A stretch of 64,000 nucleotides of DNA, from contig CAJBEU010000002.1 of NCBI GenBank assembly GCA_903952265.1, forward strand, positions 124,001 to 188,000, given 5' to 3'. The notes under the pieces were generated by a model. That model had not been told where the DNA came from and made no database searches. It worked only from the letters and a program-made list of their open reading frames with translations. The DNA is from an uncultured Rickettsiales bacterium (GTDB taxonomy: Bacteria > Pseudomonadota > Alphaproteobacteria > Rickettsiales > Rickettsiaceae). A program made the position numbers and the translations under genes. Shown piece after piece: positions 17,452-26,232 of this stretch; within the stretch, counting starts at the first letter, position 1; every line of letters starts with the position of its first letter.

Positions 17452-17916
17452 ATGAGCCGTATATTAAAGTTATTCGTAATCTACGCCTTTGCCTTTTTGT
17501 TTGCAACGCGCGCGTATTGTGGTGATTCACTACTTGAGGCTTTGAAAATAGCGCAAAGCGGGGCACAGCTGCAGGCGGCTCGTATGAAAGTTGTATCTGA
17601 AAATATCGCTAACTCAGAATCTATCGCGACAAAGAAACAGCTTGCATACCGTAGACGAACAATTTTGGTGAAAAATAGAAACAGTGAGAAGGCTGTAAAA
17701 TATAAGATTCGAAAAAGTCTTGTGATGCCTTTTGTAAAGAAATACGATCCCACTCACCCTTATGCGGATAAGAACGGACATGTATATATGTCAAACGTTA
17801 ACAAGGATATAGAAAGAGCTGATGCAGCTGAGGCTCAGGTGAGTTACGAAGCAAACCTAAAAATGATCAAAGCTTTGGGAAATATGACAACTACTACAAT
17901 TGATTTATTGAAATGA
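17452..17916 (+). CDS. flgC: Flagellar basal-body rod protein FlgC with N-terminal signal-peptide-like extension
   Basis: 154 residues. The conserved part starts at about residue 25 and includes ARMKVVSENIANSES, MPFVKKYDPTHPYADKNGHV, the VNKDIERADAAEAQ segment and the closing YEANLKMIKALG...TIDLL helix of FlgC. In front of it lies a Lys/Arg start plus a hydrophobic stretch (residues 6-18) ending ATRAYC-GDS, which looks like a Sec signal peptide. Rod proteins are normally exported by the flagellar type III apparatus and start directly with the conserved helix. No later Met gives a usable start. Confidence 0.88.
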   Translation: MSRILKLFVIYAFAFLFATRAYCGDSLLEALKIAQSGAQLQAARMKVVSENIANSESIATKKQLAYRRRTILVKNRNSEKAVKYKIRKSLVMPFVKKYDPTHPYADKNGHVYMSNVNKDIERADAAEAQVSYEANLKMIKALGNMTTTTIDLLK

Positions 17917-18284
17917 CAGAATTTAGTATTATAGGACCCCTTAATAATTTTATAAGTGCAGAAATTGAGCACAAAAAGGTTTGCGAGCAGTTTAAAAAAA
18001 TTAATTCCTCTGAAAAAGATTTTGCCTCTTTTGCATCCAAATTTTTGTTTTCTGGAGAAGCTATAAAAAAAAGCGGTTTTGATATTAACAATCTCGTATC
18101 ACCTTTAAAGGATAGATTGTCTCAATTTGATCGTGTAGCCCAAGGATCTGTTGTTGGTAAGTTTTCTATGCTTGAAGTTGCAAGTGCTTTAAAAGAAGCA
18201 AAGCTGTGCCTTGAACTGATGAGTGAGGTGAGAAAGCAAGTAGTTTCTGGTTTGAATCAGATGTTAAATAGTAACTCTGGATAG
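17913..18284 (+). CDS. fliE: Flagellar hook-basal body protein FliE
   Basis: 123 residues, start overlapping the flgC stop by 4 bases. The C-terminal half matches FliE: SVVGKFSMLEVASALKEAKL and LELMSEVRKQVVSGLNQML correspond to the conserved V.ea..al..a....l...vRnKvv.aYqeim pattern. FliE links the MS ring (FliF) to the FlgB/FlgC rod. The N-terminal third is poorly conserved and a little longer than usual. No further flagellar gene follows; the next gene, murA, is convergent. Confidence 0.82.
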   Translation: MTEFSIIGPLNNFISAEIEHKKVCEQFKKINSSEKDFASFASKFLFSGEAIKKSGFDINNLVSPLKDRLSQFDRVAQGSVVGKFSMLEVASALKEAKLCLELMSEVRKQVVSGLNQMLNSNSG

Positions 18285-18430
18285 TTCTTAAGCGGCTTTT
18301 CTTTTTTAGATTAAGGGGTTCATTCTTATTTTTTTTGAGGGAGCTTCAGTTAGATCTTTGTTTTTTTAGCAAGTCTAAGAGAGTTCACCTTTAGAAATTG
18401 AGATTCGTGCCTTTTTTAAAAACATCATTT

Positions 18431-18447
18431 GCAAAAATCCTTTTTGC
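18431..18447. repeat. A/T-rich inverted repeat between fliE and murA
   Basis: GCAAAAA (18431-18437), TCC, TTTTTGC (18441-18447) is a perfect 7-bp inverted repeat, 29 bases past the murA stop on the minus strand. It could act as a weak bidirectional terminator for the convergent fliE and murA genes. The 3-base loop makes the full stem unlikely, so confidence is low. The rest of this 191-bp spacer shows T-runs but no other structure. Confidence 0.35.
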
Positions 18448-18475
18448 CATTTGCCAGTGAAATTTAGCTATTTTA

Positions 18476-19756
18476 TCATAAAGCCTGGACAGTGGCCTCG
18501 AGTTTTTGAATTTGAGCTCCGCAATTTGAAAGCTTTGTTTCTACCCCCTCATATCCTCTATAAATTTTTTCTGCGTTTGTTATGATTGTCTCCCCCTTAG
18601 CTGCCAAAGCTGCCACTAATACTGCGGCTCCGCTTCTAAGGTCATGAGCTTTTACTTTACTGCCTTTTAAATGTGAGACCCCGGATACAATTGCAGTAGT
18701 CTCATTATGATCGACCATTATATTTGCACCCATATTATTGAGTTCCTTTGCATAGGAAAATCTACTATGGTGAACATTTTCAAGTATTTTGCTTGTACCT
18801 TTTGCGGTACACATAAGACTTGCAAATACAGGCTGTAGGTCTGTTGGAAAATTTGGATGTGGAGATGCAACTATATCTGCACTTTTTATGTGCTCGGAAC
18901 AAGAAACCTTTAGAGAGCTTTGATGTACTTTCTCTATTTTGATCCCTATTTGGTTAAATGTATCATATAAATTTGACAGCAGATCGTGTTCTATATTCTC
19001 AAGAGTTGTATTGCCTTTGGTAAGACCTGTCGCTATAGCATATGTTGCTGCTTCTAGCCTATCTCCTATTACTCTATGTTCAATTCCTTTAAGAGAAGTT
19101 GATCCGTTAATTTCTATCGTACTACTGCCTATTCCCTCTATTTGTGCGCCCATTTCTTTTAGCGTAAGGCATAGATCTACTATTTCTGGTTCCTTTGCAC
19201 AGTTGCTAAGTAATGTTTCTCCTTTTGCAAGTGAAGCTGCCATTAATGCGTTGATCGTGGCACCTACGGATCGCTTTTCAAAGTTAAATTTTGTTCCAAA
19301 CAATCCATTTTTAGCAGTTATTTTGATTAAGTGATCATCTTCCAATTCTACAGTAGCTCCCATTGCTTTAAGCACTTTTACGTGCAGGTCCATCTTTCTA
19401 TTTAGTGGACACCCTCCAGGTGTGGGTAGTTGAGCCATTCCAAATCGGGTCAGCAATGGCCCTAGAACCCACATAGAGGCTCTAGTGGTTTTTGCCAGCA
19501 AGGGGTCTATCGTATGAGTAAGATTTTTGCCTACGAAAGAGGCAGATTTTTTACATTTTGAAAAAGATATATAGGATCCTATTGATTCCAATAAATTGGC
19601 AAGGTGCTTAACGTCAGATATGTCCGGAAGGTTAGTGAGTTTAAACTCTTCGTTAGTTAGCAAAGAGCAGGCCATTAAAGGGAGAGCGGAGTTTTTTGCT
19701 CCACTAATCTTGATATTGCCAATTAATGGAGCTCCACCGATTATCTTCAATATCAC
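18476..19756 (-). CDS. murA: UDP-N-acetylglucosamine 1-carboxyvinyltransferase MurA
   Basis: 426 residues. Lys in SGAKNSALPLM (substrate binding), the catalytic loop Cys in LPTPGGCPLNRKMDLH (fosfomycin target), NALMAAS and the catalytic Asp in PTDLQPVFASLM are all present, as is the DLRSGAAVLVAAL segment near the C-terminus. MurA transfers enolpyruvate from PEP to UDP-GlcNAc, the first committed step of peptidoglycan synthesis. The Cys form implies fosfomycin sensitivity in principle. Together with murC and uppS it argues for real cell-wall synthesis. Confidence 0.96.
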   Translation of the reverse strand: MILKIIGGAPLIGNIKISGAKNSALPLMACSLLTNEEFKLTNLPDISDVKHLANLLESIGSYISFSKCKKSASFVGKNLTHTIDPLLAKTTRASMWVLGPLLTRFGMAQLPTPGGCPLNRKMDLHVKVLKAMGATVELEDDHLIKITAKNGLFGTKFNFEKRSVGATINALMAASLAKGETLLSNCAKEPEIVDLCLTLKEMGAQIEGIGSSTIEINGSTSLKGIEHRVIGDRLEAATYAIATGLTKGNTTLENIEHDLLSNLYDTFNQIGIKIEKVHQSSLKVSCSEHIKSADIVASPHPNFPTDLQPVFASLMCTAKGTSKILENVHHSRFSYAKELNNMGANIMVDHNETTAIVSGVSHLKGSKVKAHDLRSGAAVLVAALAAKGETIITNAEKIYRGYEGVETKLSNCGAQIQKLEATVQAL

Positions 19757-19770
19757 GGAACAATTCTTTA

Positions 19771-20625
19771 TTAGTTAGAATCTAATTTTTCTACTTCTGG
19801 AAGTGCTTCTTCATTTTCTGTAGCTTTAGGGCTTTTTAACCAAAGTTGTTCTAGAGTGTTCAAGGATCCATCTTTTTGCATTGTAGATAAGACTGAATTG
19901 ATTTTTGCTGTCATTGTAGATCCCTTTGGAAGCATTATTGCAATAGTTTCAAAATCAGGAGAATAGAGTTCCTCTGAAATTTTACACACTATTGTGAGGT
20001 CACTGTTTTCATTGCAAAGACGTTCTGCTGTCAAAAAATCCATGATTAGAGCATCAGATCCATCAGTAATCAGCTCTTCTACTAATACTTCATTATTTTG
20101 CAAAGGCTTGACTATAATTCCAAAGATTTGAGCCGCAAGCTTTTTTGCTACTTCTTCGCAAGTTGATCCACTTTGTACTGCTAGAGATTTGCTAAATAGA
20201 TCTTCGGTAGAATTTACACCTTTACCTTTTTTAGAAACCAAAACTAGGTGTGTTGAGGCATACGAATTAGAGAAATCGTAAATTTTTCTGCGTTCTTGTG
20301 TAGGCGAAATTCCAGCTACAGCACAGTCAGCATTTTCTCCTTCTATGTCTGCAAAAATGCTGGCAAAATCAGCGATTTTAATTTCAAGAGTTTTGCCTAA
20401 TTTTTGAGACACATGCTTCATTAAGTCGATCTCAAATCCTACAATAGCATCTTCTGGAGCATCCCTAAAAGAATAGGGTTTGTTGTCCGTAGTAACTAAG
20501 AGAGTAATTGTTTCTGTCTTCTTACCAAAGCATCCTCCAAGTACAAGCAAACAAACCAGAGATAGAAAAATTGATTTTATTCTGAATGCTTTTGTTTGTA
20601 ATTTAAAACTAAAGTTTGAGGTCAT
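19771..20625 (-). CDS. Amino-acid ABC transporter substrate-binding lipoprotein (SBP family 3)
   Basis: 284 residues. The N-terminus has a lipoprotein signal with lipobox LGGC (Cys 32), so the mature protein is lipid-anchored. The body matches family-3 solute-binding proteins of polar amino acids: LLVTTDNKPYSFRDAP, VGFEIDLMKHVSQKLGK, CAVAGISPTQERRKIYDFS and the AVQSGSTCEEVAKK region. It captures an amino acid for an ABC permease that is not in this window. The exact ligand cannot be read from sequence. It lies 14 bases upstream of murA on the same strand. Confidence 0.88.
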   Translation of the reverse strand: MTSNFSFKLQTKAFRIKSIFLSLVCLLVLGGCFGKKTETITLLVTTDNKPYSFRDAPEDAIVGFEIDLMKHVSQKLGKTLEIKIADFASIFADIEGENADCAVAGISPTQERRKIYDFSNSYASTHLVLVSKKGKGVNSTEDLFSKSLAVQSGSTCEEVAKKLAAQIFGIIVKPLQNNEVLVEELITDGSDALIMDFLTAERLCNENSDLTIVCKISEELYSPDFETIAIMLPKGSTMTAKINSVLSTMQKDGSLNTLEQLWLKSPKATENEEALPEVEKLDSN

Positions 20626-20706
20626 TGTATCGGGTCTATAATGGTTTTTTACATGTATTCACGGGGATCATTCTATAAATTTCACATCGCAATAGCAAGA
20701 CATGAT

Positions 20707-23328
20707 TTACCAGTGTTGATTGTGACTAAGGTTAACTCGAAGTGGTATAGACAAGATTGTTGCATTTTCCATTTCCTGCTTTAGTAAGTGACTTAATTGG
20801 TCTATTTTGTCCTCTTGACACTCAAATATTAACTCATCGTGTATTTGTAAAAGTAACTTACATTCTAGTTGTTTTTCATCGAGCAATTTTTGAATTTTGA
20901 TCATTGCAAGTCTCACAATGTCTGATGCAGTTGCCTGTATTGGTGCATTGATTGCAGCTCTTTCAGCCGCACTTCTAAGAACGTAATTAGGATGATTGAT
21001 GTTTTCTATGGAACATTTTCTTCCAAATATCGATGTAACGTATCCGTTTTCATGAGCTTTCTTTTTTACATCTTGCATGTATTGCAAAATTTCCGGGTAC
21101 TGATGAAAATAACTGTCTATATATGTTTGCGCTTCTTTGTGATTTATTCCTAGTTGTTTTGCTATACCAAAATTGGTACTGCCATAGATAATTCCAAAGT
21201 TTATGGTTTTAGCCTTGTTTCTGTGATCTGTAGATAAAGAATTTATTGGAAGCTGAAAAATTTCAGATGCAGTTCTAAGGTGTACGTCATCATCTTCTAA
21301 AAATGCTTTTTGCATACTTGATACTTTGGCTACGTGACTCAATATACGTAATTCTATTTGAGAGTAATCTGCCGAAACTATTTTATAGCCTTTGGGAGCT
21401 ATAAAGGCAGATCTAATATCTTCTTCATCAATTCCTCTAATAGGAATATTTTGCAAATTGGGATTGCTGGAGTTCAGTCTACCTGTCTGAGTTACCGTTT
21501 GAGAAAAAGTTGTATGTATTCTGTTAGTTTGTGGATTAATTTGTTTTTGCAGAGCATCTGCGTAGGTTGTTTTCAATTTATTTATATGTCTCCATTTCAA
21601 AATTAACCTAGCTACAGGAAATCCACTTTTTTCTATTTCTTCTAGTGACGTAACATCTGTACTATATGTCTTTGACTTGGATAATTTGCGACCGTGAGGT
21701 ATTGCAAGTGTATTGAATAAGACATCAGCTAGTTGTTTGGGAGAGGAAAGATTGAAGCTAGTTCCGCACAATTTAAAAATTTTACTTTCTAAGTCTTGCA
21801 TCTTTATATTGAGTTTTGAGGAAATATTTTTTAAGTGTTCTAGATCTACTAGTATTCCGGTATTTTCCATACAATAAAGAATTTTTGCTAAAGGAAGGTC
21901 AAATTCTTTATAAAGGTGCAAACAATTTGTATCCAAGAGCCTTTTTTTCAAAGCTGCGTGAACCTTGCTCAGTAAACATACCAAATTCGTATTATTGGTA
22001 TTTTGAATTTTGCCCTCTGTAGATGAGATAATTTGGGTAAGACTTGAATCTTTAGCATTTTTTGTGTCCAAAGCGTAGTGCATGAGAAGAATATCTTCTA
22101 TTGAACAACTTTCTTTGGTAAATTTTGGCAAGAATGAAAAAAAGCTTTTAAGGTCGGAAGTAATTTTTAGAATGCCTTCATTTGCTAAATACTTGGCTAC
22201 TAGAGCCAGAGATTTTTCATCTAGATTTTCTTGATTTATTAAAAAAGATCCATTTTCAGAGTTACTGAAATAGACTCTTAAATTGGGCTTTTTTTCCACG
22301 ATAAGAGATAGGTATCCGCAGTGGAAGCTTCTCTCTAAATGTACTTTTAGTTGAGTGTATTCTGTTATGATGGTTGTAGTGGGAACGTCTTCGTTGATAC
22401 TTTTTGTATTGCCATTAAATCCATTTTGAGCTTCCTCGTACAAAGATCTTGTATCGTATAATTTGCTGGCTCTTTTTATAAGTGATTGAAAATTGTGTTT
22501 TTCTAAAAAATTCATTATTTGCTCTCTACCTGGAGGATTCCAATTAAGATCTTCAGAGGAAAAATTAATAGTCAGATCTGATACAAGAGTTACAAGTTTT
22601 AGAGATAAAACCCCTGATTCTTTGCCTTGAGCTAGAAGAGTTTGTTGTCTTTGGCTTAGTTGCTCTAAATTATTTAGTATATTTTCAAAGGATGAGAATT
22701 GTTCTAGTAAAGCGGCTGCACTCTTTGCTCCTATTCCTTTTACTCCCGGTACGTTATCTGAGGCATCTCCCACAAGAGCCAGATAATCTTTAATTTTTGC
22801 TGGTACTACGCCGAATTTTTCTTTTACCTCTTTTGCTCCTATAAGGGACTCAGTTGAAGGATTGAATATATTAATTTTATCATTGACAAGCTGAAATAGA
22901 TCTTTGTCGGAAGAAAAAATTACTACTGCTTCAGTCTCGGTATTAGAAAATTTTTGTGCTATAGATGCTATTACGTCGTCTGCCTCATATCCGCTTTGGC
23001 CATGAGTAGTTATATTTAGAGCTTTTGTAACATCTTTTAGATATGGAAATTGGCTCTTTAGATCTTCAGGTACAGGTGGTCTGTGAATTTTATAGTCTTT
23101 ATACAATTCATGGCGAAAATTTTTTCCTCCCTCGTCAAATATTGCAACGACTTTTTCTGGATGAAAACGCGTAAGAAGCTTTATTAACATATTTGTAAAG
23201 CCGTAAATCGCACCAACTTCTTCTCCGTTGGGATTTGTGAGCTTTGGGTTTGCAAAATAAGCCCTGTAAACAAAACTGTAGCAATCTATTATTAGTAAAG
23301 TTTTTTTTCCTTTCTGAGTTAAATGCAT
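20707..23328 (-). CDS. polA: DNA polymerase I, proofreading motifs lost
   Basis: 873 residues. The N-terminal 5'-3' nuclease (about 1-290) is intact, with LLIIDCYSFVYRAYF, YEADDVIAS and SDKDLFQLV and the H3TH stretch GVKGIGAKSAAALL. The family A polymerase domain (about 480-873) has motif A SADYSQIELRILSH (near 650), motif B KTINFGIIYGS (near 709) and motif C QIHDELIFE (near 830). The middle 3'-5' exonuclease fold survives but its catalytic acids are gone: the DxE strand reads GYLSLIVEKKP (near 336). Pol I fills gaps and removes primers during repair and lagging-strand synthesis. Confidence 0.96.
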   Translation of the reverse strand: MHLTQKGKKTLLIIDCYSFVYRAYFANPKLTNPNGEEVGAIYGFTNMLIKLLTRFHPEKVVAIFDEGGKNFRHELYKDYKIHRPPVPEDLKSQFPYLKDVTKALNITTHGQSGYEADDVIASIAQKFSNTETEAVVIFSSDKDLFQLVNDKINIFNPSTESLIGAKEVKEKFGVVPAKIKDYLALVGDASDNVPGVKGIGAKSAAALLEQFSSFENILNNLEQLSQRQQTLLAQGKESGVLSLKLVTLVSDLTINFSSEDLNWNPPGREQIMNFLEKHNFQSLIKRASKLYDTRSLYEEAQNGFNGNTKSINEDVPTTTIITEYTQLKVHLERSFHCGYLSLIVEKKPNLRVYFSNSENGSFLINQENLDEKSLALVAKYLANEGILKITSDLKSFFSFLPKFTKESCSIEDILLMHYALDTKNAKDSSLTQIISSTEGKIQNTNNTNLVCLLSKVHAALKKRLLDTNCLHLYKEFDLPLAKILYCMENTGILVDLEHLKNISSKLNIKMQDLESKIFKLCGTSFNLSSPKQLADVLFNTLAIPHGRKLSKSKTYSTDVTSLEEIEKSGFPVARLILKWRHINKLKTTYADALQKQINPQTNRIHTTFSQTVTQTGRLNSSNPNLQNIPIRGIDEEDIRSAFIAPKGYKIVSADYSQIELRILSHVAKVSSMQKAFLEDDDVHLRTASEIFQLPINSLSTDHRNKAKTINFGIIYGSTNFGIAKQLGINHKEAQTYIDSYFHQYPEILQYMQDVKKKAHENGYVTSIFGRKCSIENINHPNYVLRSAAERAAINAPIQATASDIVRLAMIKIQKLLDEKQLECKLLLQIHDELIFECQEDKIDQLSHLLKQEMENATILSIPLRVNLSHNQHW

Positions 23329-23444
23329 AGCAATATTTAGTTGATATTATGGGGCATGAGGGTTTTAATGAACTACCTACAAGGCCTGCAAAGGAAAGTA
23401 AATTCTACTATTCATTTGACTAAAAAAATCAGTGCCGTCTAGCG

Positions 23445-23477
23445 CTTTTGCAGATTGTTAGGTCTTCACTGCAAAAG
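23445..23477. repeat. 9-bp perfect inverted repeat upstream of rpoZ
   Basis: CTTTTGCAG (23445-23453) and CTGCAAAAG (23469-23477) pair perfectly around a 15-base loop in the 220-bp spacer between the divergent polA and rpoZ genes. Because both neighbours point away, it is not a terminator for either. It may be an operator or the first stem of a structured rpoZ leader (see the second stem at 23491). Confidence 0.5.
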
Positions 23478-23490
23478 TCGTCTATGATTA

Positions 23491-23510
23491 AGAACATAAA
23501 CGTGTGTTCT
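23491..23510. repeat. 8-bp hairpin upstream of rpoZ
   Basis: AGAACATA (23491-23498), loop AACG, TGTGTTCT (23503-23510) form an 8-bp stem with a single G-U pair. It lies 14 bases after the previous inverted repeat and 39 bases ahead of the rpoZ ATG. The two stems in a row suggest a folded leader RNA. Confidence 0.45.
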
Positions 23511-23548
23511 AGACTAACTAAACTTTTCATTTTGATTTAATCAGATTT

Positions 23549-24037
23549 ATGGCTCGTATTACAACAGAAGATTGTTTAAAAAACAAAGAAATAAAAAGTC
23601 ATTTTGAGTTAGTCTTGTTTGCGGCTTTTAGAGCAAGGGCTATAGAATCAGGGGAAGCACCAAAATTAGACTTACATAAAAATCGTAGCAGCGCTGAAAA
23701 TATAGGTTCCTCTTCTTTTAAACATCATTCTAGTGTCAACGCTGAGTCACATATTTTTTTAGAAGAAAAAAGTGCTGTTTTGGCTCTCAGAGAGATAGCA
23801 AAAGGAGTTTTAGACCTGGATTTAATTAAAAAGCAAATTATTAATGAAACTTTAGAGGGCTCTTTTATAGAAAATTCTAAATTCTTATCTGAAAACGAAA
23901 ATCAGGATTCTTTGGTAGACGAATTTTCTCAGACTGATGTCACTGTTGATGATGCTTTCTATATTTCCCATTCTGACGGAGATGAGAATGAAGATGATTC
24001 TGTTGAAGACGACATAGTTGAGCTTAACGAAGAGTGA
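23549..24037 (+). CDS. rpoZ: RNA polymerase omega subunit, extended
   Basis: 162 residues. MARITTEDCLKN, FELVLFAAFRARAIESGEAP and AVLALREIAKGVLDLD are the conserved omega segments. Two things make it longer than the usual 70-130 residues: a Ser/His-rich insertion of about 30 residues between the two conserved halves, and a strongly acidic C-terminal tail. Omega helps assemble RNA polymerase and in some Proteobacteria binds ppGpp. It lies 113 bases upstream of the RelA/SpoT gene on the same strand, the usual rpoZ-spoT order. Confidence 0.88.
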   Translation: MARITTEDCLKNKEIKSHFELVLFAAFRARAIESGEAPKLDLHKNRSSAENIGSSSFKHHSSVNAESHIFLEEKSAVLALREIAKGVLDLDLIKKQIINETLEGSFIENSKFLSENENQDSLVDEFSQTDVTVDDAFYISHSDGDENEDDSVEDDIVELNEE

Positions 24038-24150
24038 CTAATTTTGCTTGACATTTCTTTTTTAACTGTCGATTGTTGTGTGTCTTAGTGGTGCGTTTTC
24101 GCCTTTGAGTACATGCTGTTGATTTGAAATTTTGATACATCGAAGACAGG

Positions 24151-26232
24151 ATGCGAGCATCATGCAAGGAAATTAAAGAACTTTTTGAACTAGCCTATGT
24201 ACGCTATCCTAGTGAAATTCTTGTTTTAGAAAAAGCATGTTCTTTATTGGAAAAAAAGACTCTCCAGTTTGAGGTTCCTTATTTCAGTGATGGCTTTAGC
24301 GTTGCTCTGATTTTAGGCAAAATGGATGCAGATTTTTCTATCGTTCTCTCTTCTCTTTTTTATCTTCCGGTGAAACACAAAATTGTCATTCCTGGAGAAT
24401 GGGAATCTTTATGTAACCCAGAAGCTTTAAATCATTTAAAGTGGCTTTTTCAAATAAAAGATTTTAAAGATTTTTGTACTGAGTTTTTAAATCAATCTAA
24501 AAATGATGACACTTATAAAGATTTAGATTTGCAAAGATTGGTCATTATACTGGCCTTTTTTTTACACCGAATTCGTAAAATTGATTCCTTAAGTTCTGAC
24601 AAAGAAAAAGAGGAGCTAGCTTTAGATGGAGTTGATATTTATTCAGCTTTTGCTGAGAAAATTGGAATATCGTCAATTAAACGAGAAATAGAAGATTTAG
24701 CCTTTAGAAGTTTAAATCCTAATGCAAGAGTTTCAATTTTGGAGATCTTGGAATCTTTGAGTGGTGAGTATCAGGCTGTAGCAAAGTACATAATCAATAA
24801 ATTAGACAAAAGTTTTGCAAAGGTTGGCATTAAAAACCAAATTTTTTGGAGGCAAAAGAGCCCTTATTCTATTTGGCTCAAGATGCTTAAGAAAAATCAG
24901 CCTTTTGACAAAATTGTAGATATATTGGGTATGAGAATACTTGTTAACTCAGTTGACGATTGTTATCGAGTTCTCGGGATTATTCATTCAGACAACATGG
25001 TTCTTCCAGGTTTTTTTGATGATTTTATCAATATTCCAAAGCCTAATGGATATCAATCGATTCATACAGTGATCCTGGCTCCTTTAGAGCACAAGATAGA
25101 GGTGCAAATTAGGACCTATCAAATGCAAGAGCAATCCGAGCAAGGATCAGTTGCTCATTGGGTCTATAAAAATCAAATACACAAAAATTTAACTTTAGGA
25201 AATAAGAGTCTGGAGGCTTTGACAAGTAAAGATTTTTTTGTGGACGAAAAATTTGGAGTATTTTGCAGTCTGACTGATGGTTCAAAAATTTATTTGTCTA
25301 GCGGAGGCATTGTTCTAGACGTTGCTTTTAAAATTTCTTATGGGGTCGGAATGTCTTGCATTGGTGCCAAGGTCAATGGTGAAAACGCCTCTTTGTTGCG
25401 CAAAGTATGCAGTGGCGATCGTGTAGAAATTTTAACATCGGGAATGTATGAATTTCAGGGTATCGATCAAAGTGGTACGGTTGATCCGGAAATTAAGGAA
25501 TATTTTAAAAAATATTTTTTAGATAAAAATTGGTCTCAATGCATGCATTCTGGAGAACGCACTTTAAAAAATCTATGTAGTGTATTTAGAATTAGATCTC
25601 TTAGTTCTTTGTTAGAATACTTAAGTAAAAGTTTTGGATTAACTTCTGTAGAAGATCTTTTATCAAGAGTCGGTAGAGGAGATTTGCCTATGAGTAAATT
25701 GATTGATTTCATAGGTCAACAACACGGGGACCATGGTTATAGGCTTAGATTGGGTAATTTTCTAAAGTTACGTTTAGCAAAACTTGGCATTTCTTTTTTT
25801 CGAAGAGCTCACTTTACTTATGATCAGGTAGAATTGGCTAAATGCTGTAATCCAGTTCCTGGAGATAGTGTAGTTGGGTGCTTTTCAGTCAGTTCTGGTC
25901 TTGTTGTCCATCGTGTAGAATGTTTAAGTCTAAAAAAACTGCCCGTGAGGTCCAAAATCATTACAATAAAGGTTACTAATTCCAGAAGAGATTCAAAATA
26001 CCTGTCTTACCTCAAAATTGCCTTTTTTAAAAAAGAGTCTAATTTCAGCGATGCTTATTCCATAATGTCAAAACTTGATGCAAGCATTTACAACATGAAT
26101 ACTGATGAATTTTTTATAGAGCTTATATATATGATAAAGGTGCATAATGCAGTGGAAATTAATTCGATCATTTCTTTTATCAACACAAAGAACTCAGCTT
26201 TTCGCGTGAGTCGTATACTTTGTAATGATTAA
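24151..26232 (+). CDS. Long RelA/SpoT homologue, hydrolase domain inactive
   Basis: 693 residues with full long-RSH architecture. The N-terminal HD region (about 20-150) aligns but the catalytic HD pair reads FY (SSLFYLPVK near 67) and the later Asp of LADRLHN is lost. The (p)ppGpp synthetase keeps its residues: QKSPYSIWLKM, VDILGMRILV, PKPNGYQSIHT and EVQIRTYQMQ with AHWVYK (near 317). TGS (about 370-430), a conserved-Cys region (KCCNPVPGD near 564) and an ACT-like C-terminus follow. It should make (p)ppGpp but not degrade it. It overlaps acpS by 8 bases. Confidence 0.92.
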   Translation: MRASCKEIKELFELAYVRYPSEILVLEKACSLLEKKTLQFEVPYFSDGFSVALILGKMDADFSIVLSSLFYLPVKHKIVIPGEWESLCNPEALNHLKWLFQIKDFKDFCTEFLNQSKNDDTYKDLDLQRLVIILAFFLHRIRKIDSLSSDKEKEELALDGVDIYSAFAEKIGISSIKREIEDLAFRSLNPNARVSILEILESLSGEYQAVAKYIINKLDKSFAKVGIKNQIFWRQKSPYSIWLKMLKKNQPFDKIVDILGMRILVNSVDDCYRVLGIIHSDNMVLPGFFDDFINIPKPNGYQSIHTVILAPLEHKIEVQIRTYQMQEQSEQGSVAHWVYKNQIHKNLTLGNKSLEALTSKDFFVDEKFGVFCSLTDGSKIYLSSGGIVLDVAFKISYGVGMSCIGAKVNGENASLLRKVCSGDRVEILTSGMYEFQGIDQSGTVDPEIKEYFKKYFLDKNWSQCMHSGERTLKNLCSVFRIRSLSSLLEYLSKSFGLTSVEDLLSRVGRGDLPMSKLIDFIGQQHGDHGYRLRLGNFLKLRLAKLGISFFRRAHFTYDQVELAKCCNPVPGDSVVGCFSVSSGLVVHRVECLSLKKLPVRSKIITIKVTNSRRDSKYLSYLKIAFFKKESNFSDAYSIMSKLDASIYNMNTDEFFIELIYMIKVHNAVEINSIISFINTKNSAFRVSRILCND

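Noticed and set aside
18939-19334. 131-codon plus-strand frame opposite murA
   Set aside because: Shadow of conserved murA coding sequence; composition Ser/Leu/Pro-rich as expected for an antisense frame.
23348-23422. 24-codon frame starting ATG GGG CAT GAG upstream of rpoZ
   Set aside because: No ribosome-binding site and too short for coding statistics by eye; it lies in a spacer that also holds inverted repeats. Could be a leader peptide but nothing supports it.
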